Assembly (NCBI GenBank): GCA_024760905.1
Contig: CM045734.1
Coordinates: 37,562,064-37,626,063 of the forward strand
Source: Plotosus lineatus
Lineage: Eukaryota; Chordata; Actinopteri; Siluriformes; Plotosidae
Length of the DNA stretch: 64,000 nt
Reading direction: 5' to 3'
Under the pieces are notes generated by a model. The model made no database searches. It saw only the letters and a program-made list of their open reading frames with translations, and was not told the DNA's origin. A program made the position numbers and the translations under genes. Below, piece by piece: positions 26,194 to 33,530 of this stretch. The stretch's first letter is position 1. Every line of letters begins with the position of its first letter.

Positions 26194-27031
26194 TATATGA
26201 CGTATGCATTCATTCTATAACCGGGTAATCCTAATTAGGGTCACGCCAGTCGAAGATAGCTCGCCAGGCCACTGCAGGGCAAAAACACGCTGACGGCTAT
26301 GCAGCCTACTCTTGTTGAAAGTCAGAAATGGTTCTTTTACATGAACCTCACCATAGACAGTGAGAGACATAGCAGACCTTTGATAACCCACATAGCTGCA
26401 CTGGGGGTCACATATACTGTACATGATAAAACAAATAATAGAAAAGATACAACTGAATTGATTTTGTTTTCTGAATTAATATATAGCTGAGAAATTAAAG
26501 GTATTCGAGAAATGTAACAGAATGATATATATACTGGATGGAGCCAAGTTTTTTGGTACTAACCTGCCATGCAAGCAGCTGCTCGGGTTCGAGTTCTGCA
26601 GCTTTCCTGTAGGCGGTCTGTGCCTGCTCCGGCTGCTCCAGTTCACTTGCTGCAACTCCAATAAACACCCAGGCATTGTAGTTATTCTTTTCAAGCTTCA
26701 GAACAGCCTTTAGTAACACATGAAGACTTATTATTTGTGTGCAGGAAGCATGGGATCATTTGAACACTGTGACTGTCATGGTAAATCATCACATAATCAA
26801 TAAACAGTGTGGTGATAAATTATCACATGAATAAACAATGTTATTCATCGACATGAATAAACAGTGATATTTAATCATCAGGTGAATGAAAAGTGTGGTG
26901 ATAAATCATCTGGTAAATCTCTTATTGGGAAAATGTCTCACCTTGCAGTACTTTAGCGCTTCTTTAAACTCTTTGTTTTTGATAGCGTCCCTGGCACTTT
27001 TCAGAGCTGATTTTACTTCTTTATTTGACAT
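641..27031 (-). CDS. ttc37: TTC37/SKIC3, TPR scaffold of the Ski complex (3' end outside window)
   Basis: The product is the large tetratricopeptide scaffold of the cytosolic Ski complex, which with a SKIV2L-type helicase and WDR61 feeds mRNA to the exosome for 3'-5' decay. I placed 34 coding exons on the minus strand, all with GT donors and AG acceptors and matching phases; they total 3924 bases, about 1308 residues of a protein of roughly 1560 in human. The order of recognisable blocks ([56 protein letters not shown]) follows human TTC37. The start is the ATG at 27031-27029, followed by [14 protein letters not shown]. About 250 C-terminal residues should lie left of base 1. One phase break occurs at exon 7 (see 23756-23760). 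The gene faces NOL6 head to head. Identity is very secure; exact exon edges are manual. Confidence 0.95.
972..1822 (+). mobile_element. Tigger/pogo-like DNA transposon copy, internally deleted
   Basis: Terminal inverted repeats CAGGTGGTCCTAGACTTATG and the complement of CATAACTCGAGGACCGCCTG bound the element, flanked by TA on both sides, as expected for Tc1/mariner-superfamily insertion. Between them lies the N-terminal DNA-binding part of a transposase (1213-1386) and about 400 bases without coding sense. It is in the TTC37 intron between exons 33 and 34. Confidence 0.85.
1213..1386 (+). pseudogene. Transposase N-terminal remnant, CENP-B/Tigger helix-turn-helix
   Basis: The 57-residue frame contains [20 protein letters not shown] and [15 protein letters not shown], the pattern of the first helix-turn-helix of Tigger/CENP-B-type transposases (KRK..ITIE.KLDVI...E.GE...IG..LGLS.S.V.TI). 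It stops after the first helix-turn-helix; there is no DDE catalytic domain. It lies inside the element at 972-1822 and is not an independent gene. Confidence 0.75.
4236..4574 (-). mobile_element. tRNA-headed SINE, LINE-derived tail (tail type 1)
   Basis: The minus strand begins GGGCAGTGGTGGTCTAGTGG, a tRNA-like head with a B-box region (GGTTTAAGTCC), then a conserved body, then a tail that ends near GGGGAAACGCCGAAAGG. An 18-base target duplication AACTGACATGAGAGAATG is exact at 4218-4235 and 4575-4592. Confidence 0.9.
5173..6017 (+). mobile_element. Tigger-like DNA transposon with tandem internal module
   Basis: The termini are CAGTGGTACCTCACCTTACG and its imperfect complement ending ACCACTG, with TA on both sides. 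A decayed helix-turn-helix stretch ([12 protein letters not shown] at about 5782-5820) marks it as a transposase-derived element. It holds the three-copy repeat at 5331-5535. Confidence 0.85.
5331..5535 (+). repeat. Three tandem copies of a ~70-base module with CCAAT and GC boxes
   Basis: Units begin near 5331, 5401 and 5471 with CTYCCAACATCCYGC and each ends in or near CTCCCTCCCAATGG. The units carry CCGCCC- and CCAAT/ATTGG-type promoter motifs. A single copy of the same module sits in the elements at 9793-10672, 22208-22952 and 36463-37207. Confidence 0.8.
6562..11388 (-). CDS. ttc37: TTC37 exons 19-27 (residues about 761-1027)
   Basis: Exons are 11244-11388 ([20 protein letters not shown]), 11064-11142 ([15 protein letters not shown]), 9279-9340 ([20 protein letters not shown]), 9125-9181 ([19 protein letters not shown]), 8087-8155 ([20 protein letters not shown]), 7922-7996 ([20 protein letters not shown]), 6963-7104 ([20 protein letters not shown]), 6749-6842 ([20 protein letters not shown]) and 6562-6639 ([20 protein letters not shown]). 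Six of these are under 100 bases and are missed by simple ORF calling, but each has a good acceptor and donor and the phases chain without gaps. The peptides follow the human order (AWTNLGVLYL, CWIGQALIAE, AYWVCTTL). No frame disruption was seen. Confidence 0.93.
7105..7921. other. TTC37 intron, no feature recognised
   Basis: This stretch is AT-rich and I see no coding signal, terminal inverted repeat, SINE head or microsatellite. The same holds for 6018-6561. Confidence 0.5.
8220..8460 (+). mobile_element. Two overlapping Tigger-like terminus fragments
   Basis: CAGGTATACCTCGACTTAAC at 8220 and CAGTAAGCCCCCGCCCATTC at 8339 look like left termini of two Tigger-type families, each preceded by TA or TTA. 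I cannot find matching right ends, so these are fragments. Confidence 0.45.
8708..8771. repeat. (CA)n microsatellite
   Basis: Uninterrupted CA dinucleotide array in a TTC37 intron. Confidence 0.95.
9793..10672 (+). mobile_element. Tigger-like element, CAGTCGGCC family
   Basis: Termini CAGTCGGCCCTCTACTTACG and a matching GTAAGTAGAGGGCCGACTG are flanked by TA. On the minus strand a helix-turn-helix-like stretch ([20 protein letters not shown]) is readable around 10140-10260. An internal CCAAT/GC-box module lies at about 10440-10510. Confidence 0.88.
10676..10878 (-). mobile_element. tRNA-headed SINE, second family
   Basis: On the minus strand the head reads TGGCTTAGTGTTTAAGG and GGTTCAAGCCCC, and the tail reads GTTGCTCTGAATAAGAGC and ATCTGC, the fish SINE ending in AAATG. 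It abuts the Tigger-like element to its left. Confidence 0.7.
11430..11732 (+). mobile_element. hAT-type MITE
   Basis: Ends CAGTGATCTCCAACC and GGTGTTGGGGACCCCCTG are imperfect inverted repeats. Flanks CTTTATAT (11422-11429) and TTTTATAT (11733-11740) form an 8-base duplication with one mismatch, as expected for hAT insertion. Confidence 0.8.
11780..11897 (+). mobile_element. Isolated SINE/LINE tail fragment (tail type 2)
   Basis: GCGTTGGCCTGGCGAGCTGT through CCGTGACCCTACTAAGAATT is the same tail seen in the SINE at 28655-29014. No head is present, so this is a 5'-truncated insertion. Confidence 0.65.
11898..13315. other. TTC37 intron, largely unannotated
   Basis: Only short CT (about 12115-12130) and GA (about 12928-12946) runs stand out. 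No exon, SINE head or paired termini was found. Confidence 0.45.
13316..13363. repeat. (TG)n microsatellite next to TTC37 exon 18 donor
   Basis: Twenty-three to twenty-four TG units end 12 bases before the exon 18 edge (13376), so the transcript has a CA array immediately after the 5' splice site. Confidence 0.95.
13376..16958 (-). CDS. ttc37: TTC37 exons 13-18 (central TPR array, residues about 438-760)
   Basis: Exons are 16832-16958 ([20 protein letters not shown]), 15843-16022 ([20 protein letters not shown]), 15646-15770 ([20 protein letters not shown]), 15306-15556 ([20 protein letters not shown], then [20 protein letters not shown]), 14134-14236 ([20 protein letters not shown]) and 13376-13558 ([20 protein letters not shown]). 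This is the best conserved part of the protein: consecutive TPR units with W/LG/Y/A signature positions. The donor of exon 18 is followed within about 12 bases by a long CA repeat on the coding strand. All junction phases agree. Confidence 0.95.
13731..14076 (-). mobile_element. tRNA-headed SINE, tail type 1
   Basis: Same head, body and tail as 4236-4574. A 14-base duplication AATAATGCAACAAT is exact at 13717-13730 and 14077-14090. Confidence 0.9.
14391..14907 (+). mobile_element. Tigger-like MITE, CAGGGATCCC family
   Basis: Termini CAGGGATCCCTCACTTTCCG and its right-end partner GCGAAGGGATCCCTG are flanked by TA. A poly-A tract of about 29 sits at 14833-14861. Copies of this family also occur at 20617-21098, 35383-35860 and 45024-47368. 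Confidence 0.85.
16301..16627 (+). mobile_element. hAT/Charlie-like MITE
   Basis: The ends read CAGGTGCATCAGACTCATTT and CCTTGAGTTTCACATCAGT, a known style of hAT terminus. The 8-base duplication GCATTAAA is exact at 16293-16300 and 16628-16635. Confidence 0.75.
16648..16822 (+). mobile_element. tRNA-headed SINE, second family
   Basis: The head GGTGGCTTAGTGATTAATGC and CAGTTCAATACCC is followed by a tail TGTAAGTCACTCTGGGGAAG and CTGCCAAATGCTGTAAATG. This is the same family as 10676-10878, here on the plus strand. Confidence 0.75.
17000..19231 (-). mobile_element. 5'-truncated LINE copy (family 2), split by a hAT insertion
   Basis: From the left it has a (CAT)n terminus, then on the minus strand a readable C-terminal region of reverse transcriptase (17078-17749: [60 protein letters not shown]). 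It continues after the insertion at 18142-18916 with endonuclease-region sequence to about 19231. Several frameshifts and stops make it inactive. It sits in TTC37 intron 12 in the same orientation as the gene. Confidence 0.85.
18142..18916 (+). mobile_element. hAT-type element inside the LINE
   Basis: Termini CAGTGGTTCTTAACCTTGTT and CAGGTTAGGAACCACTG are inverted repeats. The 8-base flanks GACTAATT and CTCTAATT match at six positions. It interrupts LINE sequence that is continuous on both sides, so it is younger than the LINE. Confidence 0.75.
19348..21627 (-). CDS. ttc37: TTC37 exons 9-12 (residues about 299-437)
   Basis: Exons are 21526-21627 ([20 protein letters not shown]), 19724-19848 (ends [15 protein letters not shown]), 19546-19632 ([20 protein letters not shown]) and 19348-19451 ([20 protein letters not shown]). 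Exon 9 restores phase 1 after exon 8 (LG-LKRMN), exon 10 ends in phase 0, and exon 12 ends in phase 2 so that exon 13 supplies the C of a conserved AEQCF. The acceptor of exon 12 is odd: its pyrimidine tract on the minus strand is a run of 20 C followed by AAAAG. Intron 9 (19849-21525) holds a Tigger-like element. Confidence 0.92.
19457..19476. repeat. Poly-G run of 20 (poly-C on the TTC37 coding strand)
   Basis: The run ends five bases from the acceptor of exon 12 and stands in place of a normal mixed pyrimidine tract. Confidence 0.95.
20617..21098 (-). mobile_element. Tigger-like MITE, CAGGGATCCC family
   Basis: The right end GAAAGTGAGGGATCCCTG next to TA and the left end GGGATCCCTCGCTACTTTGA pair as inverted termini; the interior matches 14391-14907 in reverse. 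19849-20616 to its left holds nothing I recognise. Confidence 0.8.
21474..21495. repeat. (TA)n microsatellite
   Basis: Short TA array 30 bases from the exon 9 donor. Confidence 0.85.
21930..22185 (-). mobile_element. tRNA-headed SINE, third family, degenerate
   Basis: On the minus strand a degraded head (GGTGTCATTGGTGTACCGG, GGTCCTGGGTTCATC) leads into the ATGTTCTCCCTTTGC and CAGTCCAAAGACATAC body typical of a widespread fish SINE. An imperfect CA tract follows. Confidence 0.6.
22208..22952 (+). mobile_element. Tigger-like element, CAGTCGGCC family
   Basis: The left end GAGTCGGCCCCCTATTTACG (first base changed) and the right end GTTGGGGCCGACTG pair, with TA at both sides. The interior contains a (GA)n(GT)n block at 22606-22657 and one CCAAT/GC module near 22360-22410. 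It is closely similar to 36463-37207. Confidence 0.85.
23048..23165 (+). mobile_element. Isolated SINE/LINE tail fragment (tail type 2)
   Basis: CTGCGATGGCCTGGCAAGCT through ACTAATTAGGATTAAG, ending in ATGAATGAACGAA, is the type 2 tail without head. Confidence 0.65.
23436..24068 (-). CDS. ttc37: TTC37 exons 6-8, with an apparent one-base deletion at the end of exon 7
   Basis: Exons are 23970-24068 ([20 protein letters not shown]), 23756-23863 ([20 protein letters not shown], then [11 protein letters not shown]) and 23436-23576 ([18 protein letters not shown], then [19 protein letters not shown]). Exon 7 is 108 bases, ends in an in-frame TAG at 23758-23756 just before its only usable donor (GTAAAC), and leaves the phase wrong for exon 8. 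A length of 109 would remove both problems, and the peptide spacing from PLE to NRL would then match human exactly. The defect lies in a run of four T. It may be a sequencing or assembly indel, a real null allele, or splicing I cannot see. Confidence 0.85.
23756..23760 (-). other. ttc37: Putative frameshift/stop site in TTC37 exon 7
   Basis: The minus strand reads CATTACTTATTTTAG directly before GTAAAC. In the frame shared with exons 1-6 this gives H-Y-L-F-stop, and exon 8 needs one extra base to stay in the conserved frame. The other 32 junctions examined keep phase without help. Confidence 0.6.
24127..24447 (+). mobile_element. tRNA-headed SINE, fourth family
   Basis: The head GGGGTGTAGTGGTTAGGGTG and GTGTTCAAATCCC has A- and B-box-like positions. 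The tail GACTAGCGTCCCATCCAGGA through GATGAGCCACTATGGCTC differs from the other SINEs here. Flanks ACCTACAT match on both sides. Confidence 0.65.
24594..27031 (-). CDS. ttc37: TTC37 exons 1-5 (N-terminal TPR region, residues 1-182)
   Basis: Coding exons are 26942-27031, 26564-26707, 25098-25189, 24935-25010 and 24594-24737. Exon 1 encodes about 30 residues beginning [19 protein letters not shown]; its donor is GTGAGA at 26941. Exon 2 is a full TPR-type helix pair ([19 protein letters not shown], then [17 protein letters not shown]). Exon 3 starts [15 protein letters not shown], exon 4 ends TENNFLQ, and exon 5 runs [13 protein letters not shown] to QQDNETQQH, which closely resembles the human N-terminal segment. 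Phases across the four junctions are 0, 0, 2 and 0. No upstream in-frame ATG was needed to reach the conserved N-terminus. Confidence 0.93.
25240..25535 (+). mobile_element. SINE, third family, with tail type 2
   Basis: TTCTGTGTGGAGCTTGAATG and TTCCTCCCACAGCCC are the body of the third family, followed by GCTGTTCAGGGTGCTTTCC and TGACCCTAATTAGAATTAA. It ends in an AAATGAATGAAT repeat. Confidence 0.65.
25690..25930 (-). mobile_element. SINE fragment: common body joined to tail type 2
   Basis: On the plus strand CGCTTAATCCTAATTAGGGT (tail 2) runs directly into AGAAACACGCTGACAGC and GTCAGCAATGGTTCTTTTAC, the body of the tail-1 SINEs. The tRNA head is missing. Confidence 0.75.
26094..26189. repeat. 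(TA)n/(CA)n microsatellite
   Basis: Two TA arrays separated by CA and TATACA units, in intron 2 of TTC37. Confidence 0.9.
26205..26410 (-). mobile_element. SINE fragment: common body joined to tail type 2
   Basis: The same join as 25690-25930: GGTAATCCTAATTAGGGTCA then ACACGCTGACGGCTATGCAG and GTCAGAAATGGTTCTTTTAC. The head is absent. Confidence 0.75.
26776..26917 (+). repeat. Degenerate minisatellite, about four units
   Basis: Units resembling ATAAATCATCACATGAATAA plus CAGTGTGGTG recur about every 35 bases with changes. It lies just downstream of exon 1 within TTC37 intron 1. Confidence 0.6.
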
Positions 27032-27695
27032 TGTCTATAAAAACACAATGAAAGAAACCAGTGGTTTGAATAACTGCAGGGAATCTGTCTCATATGAACG
27101 ACAACTACACAAACTTCATTCACTATTTACTTTATCATTCAACAATAGATTCAGATTCGAAAAGAATCGATTCACAACATGCATATTTATGCATTTTAAT
27201 GTTGTGTTAGACACGTTAAACTTAAATAAACATAAAAACAACTACATTTCATTCTCACCACAACAACAATACACAACCACTTCCGGATATAACTGCGCAT
27301 GCGCCACACCGCGCTTTCGTTATCAACCCTTGACGGCTGTCCGTCGTAAAAAAAAAATTTAAACGCATTTGAACCAGTTAAATTAAATACATTTCCAAGA
27401 TTTTATTCAGAATATATACCGTAATTATTTTACTAAATAAATAATAAAGTAAATAATAAACTTATTTGCTGTCTCAAAGAACCTTGATTATAGGCGGAAC
27501 TAATAATATTCCACCAATGGGAAAAGGAAATGAAAAAAGGTGGCCCAACCAGAGTTCACAACACAATAGCGTGTTTGTGCGCCGCATGTTCTCCATGTGA
27601 GAATTTTTACCTGCTCTGGTTTTCTGGTTACAGCTATTAATCAATGTATTGTTTTGGATTTTATTACCAAGTACCGATATTTTTCATAGTGTAAA
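27032..27695. promoter_or_regulatory. Shared head-to-head promoter of TTC37 and NOL6
   Basis: The two start codons point away from each other across 664 bases. The segment holds ACTTCCGGAT at 27279-27288 (ETS/GABP-type site), TGCGCATGCGCC at 27294-27305 (palindromic NRF1-type site) and ACCAATGGG near 27514 (CCAAT box). No TATA box at a standard distance was evident. These motifs are classic for bidirectional housekeeping promoters. Transcription starts cannot be fixed from the sequence, and there may be untranslated exons. Confidence 0.75.
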
Positions 27696-29596
27696 ATGAA
27701 GAGAAAAACTACACCATCAGATGAAAATCTGGAAAACAAGGTTTGATTATAATTTAACTTTATTTATTAACAGGTTTACCATCAGTTAATTGGTACGTAT
27801 GATTTCATTGTGTTAAATTGATATTATTTATTAAACTGCTTCTTAACTGGGCAGAAGCAATATTTATAAGCGACTTTGGGACCGAAAAGTAAAAAAAAAC
27901 GGTAATACAGTATGAAAAATGTGTGTGTGGGACGGGAGTGAGCTGCACCTTCCCTTCCTCCACATGAATGGTTGAAGTGGCCTTGAGCTCCCTAACTGCT
28001 CTCCGGGTGCCTCCAATGTATGTGGCAGGCAGCCCACTGTTTACGTGTGTGCTCACTTTGGATTGGTTAAATGTAGAGGAAATCGTTTCCCTTTCTGGAT
28101 TAATGAAGTACTGTATTGTAAACTATTTATAAAGGTTACATGAACATTACCTGATTGCATGATGGTTGTGATTTTCTGACAATGTATTATACTGTCTGCA
28201 TCACAGATGGACCAGGTGAACCCATCTGAGGATAAAGAGAAAAGTGCTAAGAAACCCAAAGGATCCAAAAAGAAAGGAAGTTTTCCACTTACAAAGGATG
28301 ATGTCCTTCATCCGCTTAAAATCTCTGATCAAGAGTTGTACAAAGCACCTACTGTGGAGGAATTCAACCAGCTGAAGGAGGCAGAGAATCTGTTTCACTG
28401 TAGTCTGCTCAAAATGCAGGTTTGCACTGCTTTAAGATGCTTTCCATTGTTCTTCAGGACCTTTATATCATGAATTAGAAAGAATATATGTGCACAAAGA
28501 AGCCCCCCTCCACTGTGCAAAAAGACAAAAAAAAAAAACAGTTTGTGATATAAGCTTTAAAAACGAACAGGATATTGTGTTAACATTCGGAAAATATGAA
28601 ACACTGATTTGGCGACAGTTTGAAAATTTTATTATATTTTGTCTCTTTGTAATGGAGGGGCAGTGGTGGTCTAGTGGTATAGGTTGCTGGATCGCTGAGC
28701 CAAAGGTTGGGGGTTCGAGTCCCACTCTGCACAAGGTTGTCACTGCCCCCCCCCCCACCAGTGGCGCTAACTGGGTTATCAAAGGCCGGCCATGTCTCTC
28801 ACTGTCTATGGTGTGAGGCATGTAAAAGAACCATTGCTGACTTTCGACAAGAGTAGGCTGCAAAGCTGTCAGCGTATTTCCGCCCTGCGATGGCCTGGCG
28901 AGCTGTCCAGGGTGTACTCTGCCCTCGCCCGAAGTTGGCTGGGATGGGCACCATCCTCCCCGTGACCCAAATTAGGATTAAGCGGGTACAAAAAATGAAC
29001 TGAACTGAACTGAACTCTTTGTAATGTTGAAATTCACTGAAACTGCTCTCTTCATGCTTATTTTTTCCGCAGTCACAAATTCATTTATTCCACCCATTTA
29101 TGAGAATAACATCTAACACTGAACAAATAGCTACACATCTTTTGGTCCAGATGAAACACAGTTGGGCTGTGTTATTGGAAAAATATGTGAAATTAATAAA
29201 CACCACCTTTCGTGGTAAGAAGGTTGAGGTTGCCTGCAGTTACAATTTGCAGTTATTTATATCGCATTGGTATACTTAATGGCAGATTAGATTCAACTTT
29301 GTCATTACGTATGTATGAATACAGAGTAATGAAATTCAGTTTGGCATCCAATTAGAAATGCAGAGAGCAGCGTTTAAGATGGGAAAGGTCATGTACATAT
29401 GAGTAAATAAGTTATGTACATAAATGGACAGTTAAGGTGAGATTAACTTTGCATTAATTTACCTAGCAACAATATACACATCTTCTCTATTTTATATTAT
29501 GATACCAAAGGATAAAATATGCAGATGAAGTGTAATATGTAATAATTGCAAATATACAGATGTGCTGTGTGTGAATATTTATACAGATGGTCTCTT

Positions 29597-29638
<42 letters not shown>

Positions 29639-31450
29639 TGAGTCGTCGATTTACGACCTATGAGAGTTACGTCTGATCGACTTTACGACCGCAAAAGTCG
29701 TGAAGCCTGATTCATGGCAGTGCAGTGCGAGCGTTGCGTACGACAGTTGTTTGCGCTGCCGGCAGCACCAGCATCTTAAAAGGCCAAGCAGGAGATGATG
29801 GAGCTTCACTTTATCACTGCTCAGAGCAAATCTATTCATCTACTTTCAATGCCTCGTCACTGTGGCGCGAAGCGGAGAGCCAATCTTTTCTGTGTGGGCG
29901 TGGCCGATACCTTGAAACTCTCATTTTATTGGATTCACACGCTGCAGTGTTTATGTGACAGGAAGCGCGTCCCAAGTTTTGGCAATCAGCTGCTCTGCGG
30001 GTTGAAGTTTTTGCATGTCTGTCCATTTGTGTTTGCTTGCCAGCTGTGCTTGGCTTCGTGGAAATGAGCTGATCAAAACGAGGGCAATTTACCTCTTCAC
30101 TCAAAAACAACATGCGCAGTCTGTGGCTGTTGTTATAATCCAATAAATTGGAGTTTGAAGCTATCGGACCCGCCCACACGGTGGAGTATGTGGCCCACAC
30201 GCAGTCTGTGGCTGTTGTTATAATCCAATAAATTGGAGTTTGAAGCTATCGGACCCGCCCACACGGTGGAGTATGCGCGAGATTTATTCATCTGTTTTTG
30301 TTTGGCATGAGTGTATTTGGATGGAAAGTCGACATACGACCAGATCGATTTACGACCGGTCTGCCGAAACCAGAAGCGGTCGGAAGTCGACGACTCACTG
30401 TATATATAAAATCTCCTTCCACTTAATCCGGGGTCAGGTCTTGGGGCAGCAACCTACGCGATGAGATCCAAACATTTCTCTCCCCACTCACTTTCTCCAG
30501 CTCTTCTGGGGGGGACACTGAGGTGTTCCCAGATGAGCTGAGAGACATAATCCCTCCAGCATATTCTGGGTTGACCCCAGGTTCTCTTCCATGAATTGTC
30601 ACCTTACTGTGGTGGAGGGATTTGTGGGTCCTAATGATTTTAGGAGCAATGTTGTCAGGGCCATTATTCCTCTGGTAGGGTCACCCAGTGTAAACCAGTC
30701 CTGGGTGAAAGTCCAGACCAAATATGGTTCAGAAGACCCCTACAGATAGAAAAGCAAGTATTCGGGTTCTCTTGCCCAGACATGGGTTATCAGGGTGCTC
30801 TAAGGTGAGCACCTCATGGTAAGGCTTCTGTTTATGGATCGCGGCCAGGCCAAGCCCGAAAAGAAGACATGGGTCCAACACCTGTGGGAGGGGCTATAGG
30901 GGTTGGGTGTGTTGTGAGCTGGGTGGCAGCTGAAGGCATGGGTTCTGTCGGACTGATCCTCGGCTACTGACTCTGACCTTATTATTGTCATTGCATTTGT
31001 TTCTAATTTCATGTGCAGATGGAGGAGCTGCTCAAGGAGGTGGCACTGAGTGAGCGCAGGAAGAATCAGATGGATTCTTTCATCAAGCAAATCACTGATC
31101 TTCTGAAGTCCGTGCCTGAAACTCCAGTAGTAGAAGTAAGTTTTTTTTCTCTTTAGAGTTCTGCTCATCTGAGCCATTCTTTTCTTTTCTTACCTTAATT
31201 GTTAAAAAAAAAAGAATACATGTAGTCTTTGTAAGACTTTCTAAAGATGCTTTATGTCTTTGTCTAGTTGTCAGACTTATCTTGGTTGTCAGAGTCGGGA
31301 ATTGATGTACCGTTCGTCCTAGTTCCTGAGGAGACCAAGGGCAAGTTCCATATGGCACCACCTGACTCTGTGCACCTGATTGGAAGTTATCCTCTGGCAA
31401 CTTGCATCAAACCAAGAGTTTCTGTTGATCTTGCAGTCACCATTCCTCCT
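27696..31450 (+). CDS. nol6: NOL6 exons 1-4 (residues 1-186)
   Basis: Exons are 27696-27740, 28207-28419, 31019-31135 and 31268-31450, all phase 0. Exon 1 is MKRKTTPSDENLENK, a short basic start with donor GTTTGA. Exon 2 has a lysine-rich stretch (EKSAKKPKGSKKKGSF), fitting a nucleolar protein, followed by LYKAPTVEEFNQLKEAENLF. Exon 3 is MEELLKEVALSERRKNQMDS. Exon 4 holds GSY (about residue 164) and VDLAVTIP (Asp about residue 179), which resemble the GS and acidic positions of the Nrap nucleotidyltransferase-like fold. Intron 2 carries a SINE, a Tigger-like element and a LINE. Confidence 0.95.
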
Positions 31451-33486
31451 GTGAGTTGCAGTTCTTTTAAAGATTCTTTGAATTTATTGAAGAATTTTCC
31501 TTTTTAACTGTTTCATCATTCATACGCGGAGTTAGATTATTTATGGGTAAAAATAGACATCTGTAGACCTTTGGTCCCAGCTTGATCATTTCACTGAGGA
31601 AGTAATGTTATACTGCCATTATTACCATGTACAATTCACTGATAGACTTCAGTTTCTATTGGGATTATTCAAAAATTCCTAACTGTTATTGTATTGCTAT
31701 TTCATTTAGAGTATCCTTCACCCAATGGATGGCATCAACCAGAGGTACTCTCGAAAGCGAGCTCTATACCTGGCAGGACTAGCACAGCACCTTTCCACCT
31801 CTCCATTAGTCGGCCCACTGCATTATTCATGTCTCCATGGCAACCGGCTCCGCCCACTCCTGCTTGTCACACCTTCAGGTGGGATCATGCTTCCCAATGG
31901 CTTAAAAAAATGTTTACTGGGCAGAGAAGTAAGTGAATTTTCTTGAAAATCGAGGAATGTGAAGTGCACATTTTTAAAATATATTTATATGCATGCCTTT
32001 TGGTGAGCTGACGCACTCAGAGTTTAGTACATACAATAAACCACGCTCCATAAAGCTGTTTTAGTGTATACTATGCAGAAACAACATATAAACTAAAATG
32101 ATCTTTTTTTTTTTTTTTTTTTTTTTTTTAATGGCTTAGTTTTTACATTTTTAAAGTGTGACAATGACGATGCCGCATCATCTCCTAGCGACGTGAGATA
32201 GTGCCAATCATTTAATTTTAACATTATCCACTCAGGATAAGGGTTTTTAATACCAAGGCATTAGAGCAATAAGATTGTGTCATGCCCCTATAGTGTATTC
32301 TTATGCTTGTAAATGATTCCATTAATTTCATTTGTGTGGGTTTGTTGGGCAAAAAGGGTAACTAAATTCAGCATGGGTATTTTGTTATACTGCGTGTCGG
32401 TTGGTATTTAATGTCCCATAATATCGGATTATGGGTTTTAAATATTGGATATGAATTTCATATCGCATTATGGGATTAAAAGGTTTTTTTTTTTTTTTTT
32501 CCCCTTTTCTTTTTTACGGTAGAAATCTGTCTATCCCCAGCTCTGTGCACACTGTTGGTAAATGTGATCCAATTTTCATTATTTAATCTTTGTGTATAGT
32601 TCACTTCTGCCTCCTGCACACGTATGAATAAAATCTACTCCATAGTTGTTTTTGGTTAGATTACTCATTGCTAGTGTTGTCTGTACTTGTTTCTTTCCTC
32701 AAATTGACCTGTACATGTTATAGTAGTATGTATAATTTAAACAGATGTAACCTGGACAACAACTTGATAAAAATTTGAATGTGAATGTAATTATTAAAAC
32801 GCATGTAATGTGATGCTGATTGTTTGCCTGTAGGTAAGGACAGTAACAGCATCGTGTTGAGAATTCATGCCCTCCCACCTCCAGACTTCCTCAAACCAAG
32901 TCGCTTCCATCCTCAGAAGAACAACATTAGGACAGCTTGGTTTACTGGCCAAAAAGCTGAACAGGGTGAGTTTTGACACAGAATCAGTATAGTTTCTTTA
33001 CTTGATGACTTTAAGAGTTTAATTCATGGTCTTTTTTTTTTTTTTTTTTTTTTTTTGTCCTCCAGAAAGCAGTGAGCCTCCTACTCCTCAGTATAACAGT
33101 ACAGTATTAGGGGATCACCTCCCACGCTCACACCTACAGTTCCTCAGTGCACACTCTGATCAGTGTCCTGCTTTTCGAGAGGGAGTGGCTTTGCTCAAAG
33201 TGTGGCTCAGACAGAGGGAGCTTGATCAGGTAAGAAAGTGTGTGTGTGGGGGGGGTGTATTTATTTATTTATTTATTTCCTTTTTTTTTCCTCCAGCCCA
33301 ATTTTACTCTTGAATGAGATCAGTGTTGAAATGTTTTGTTCTGTCGTGTCTTATCCTGTCCTTTGAATAGTGCACCAAAAAGACTAAGAATTTCTTGCAT
33401 GTTAGAAGAAAATTACACGAAACAAGCAAGTCGTGTATGTTTTAAGGATTCATATGAAGGAATGTTGTCAAAAAGAGGACAATTTT

Positions 33487-33530
<44 letters not shown>

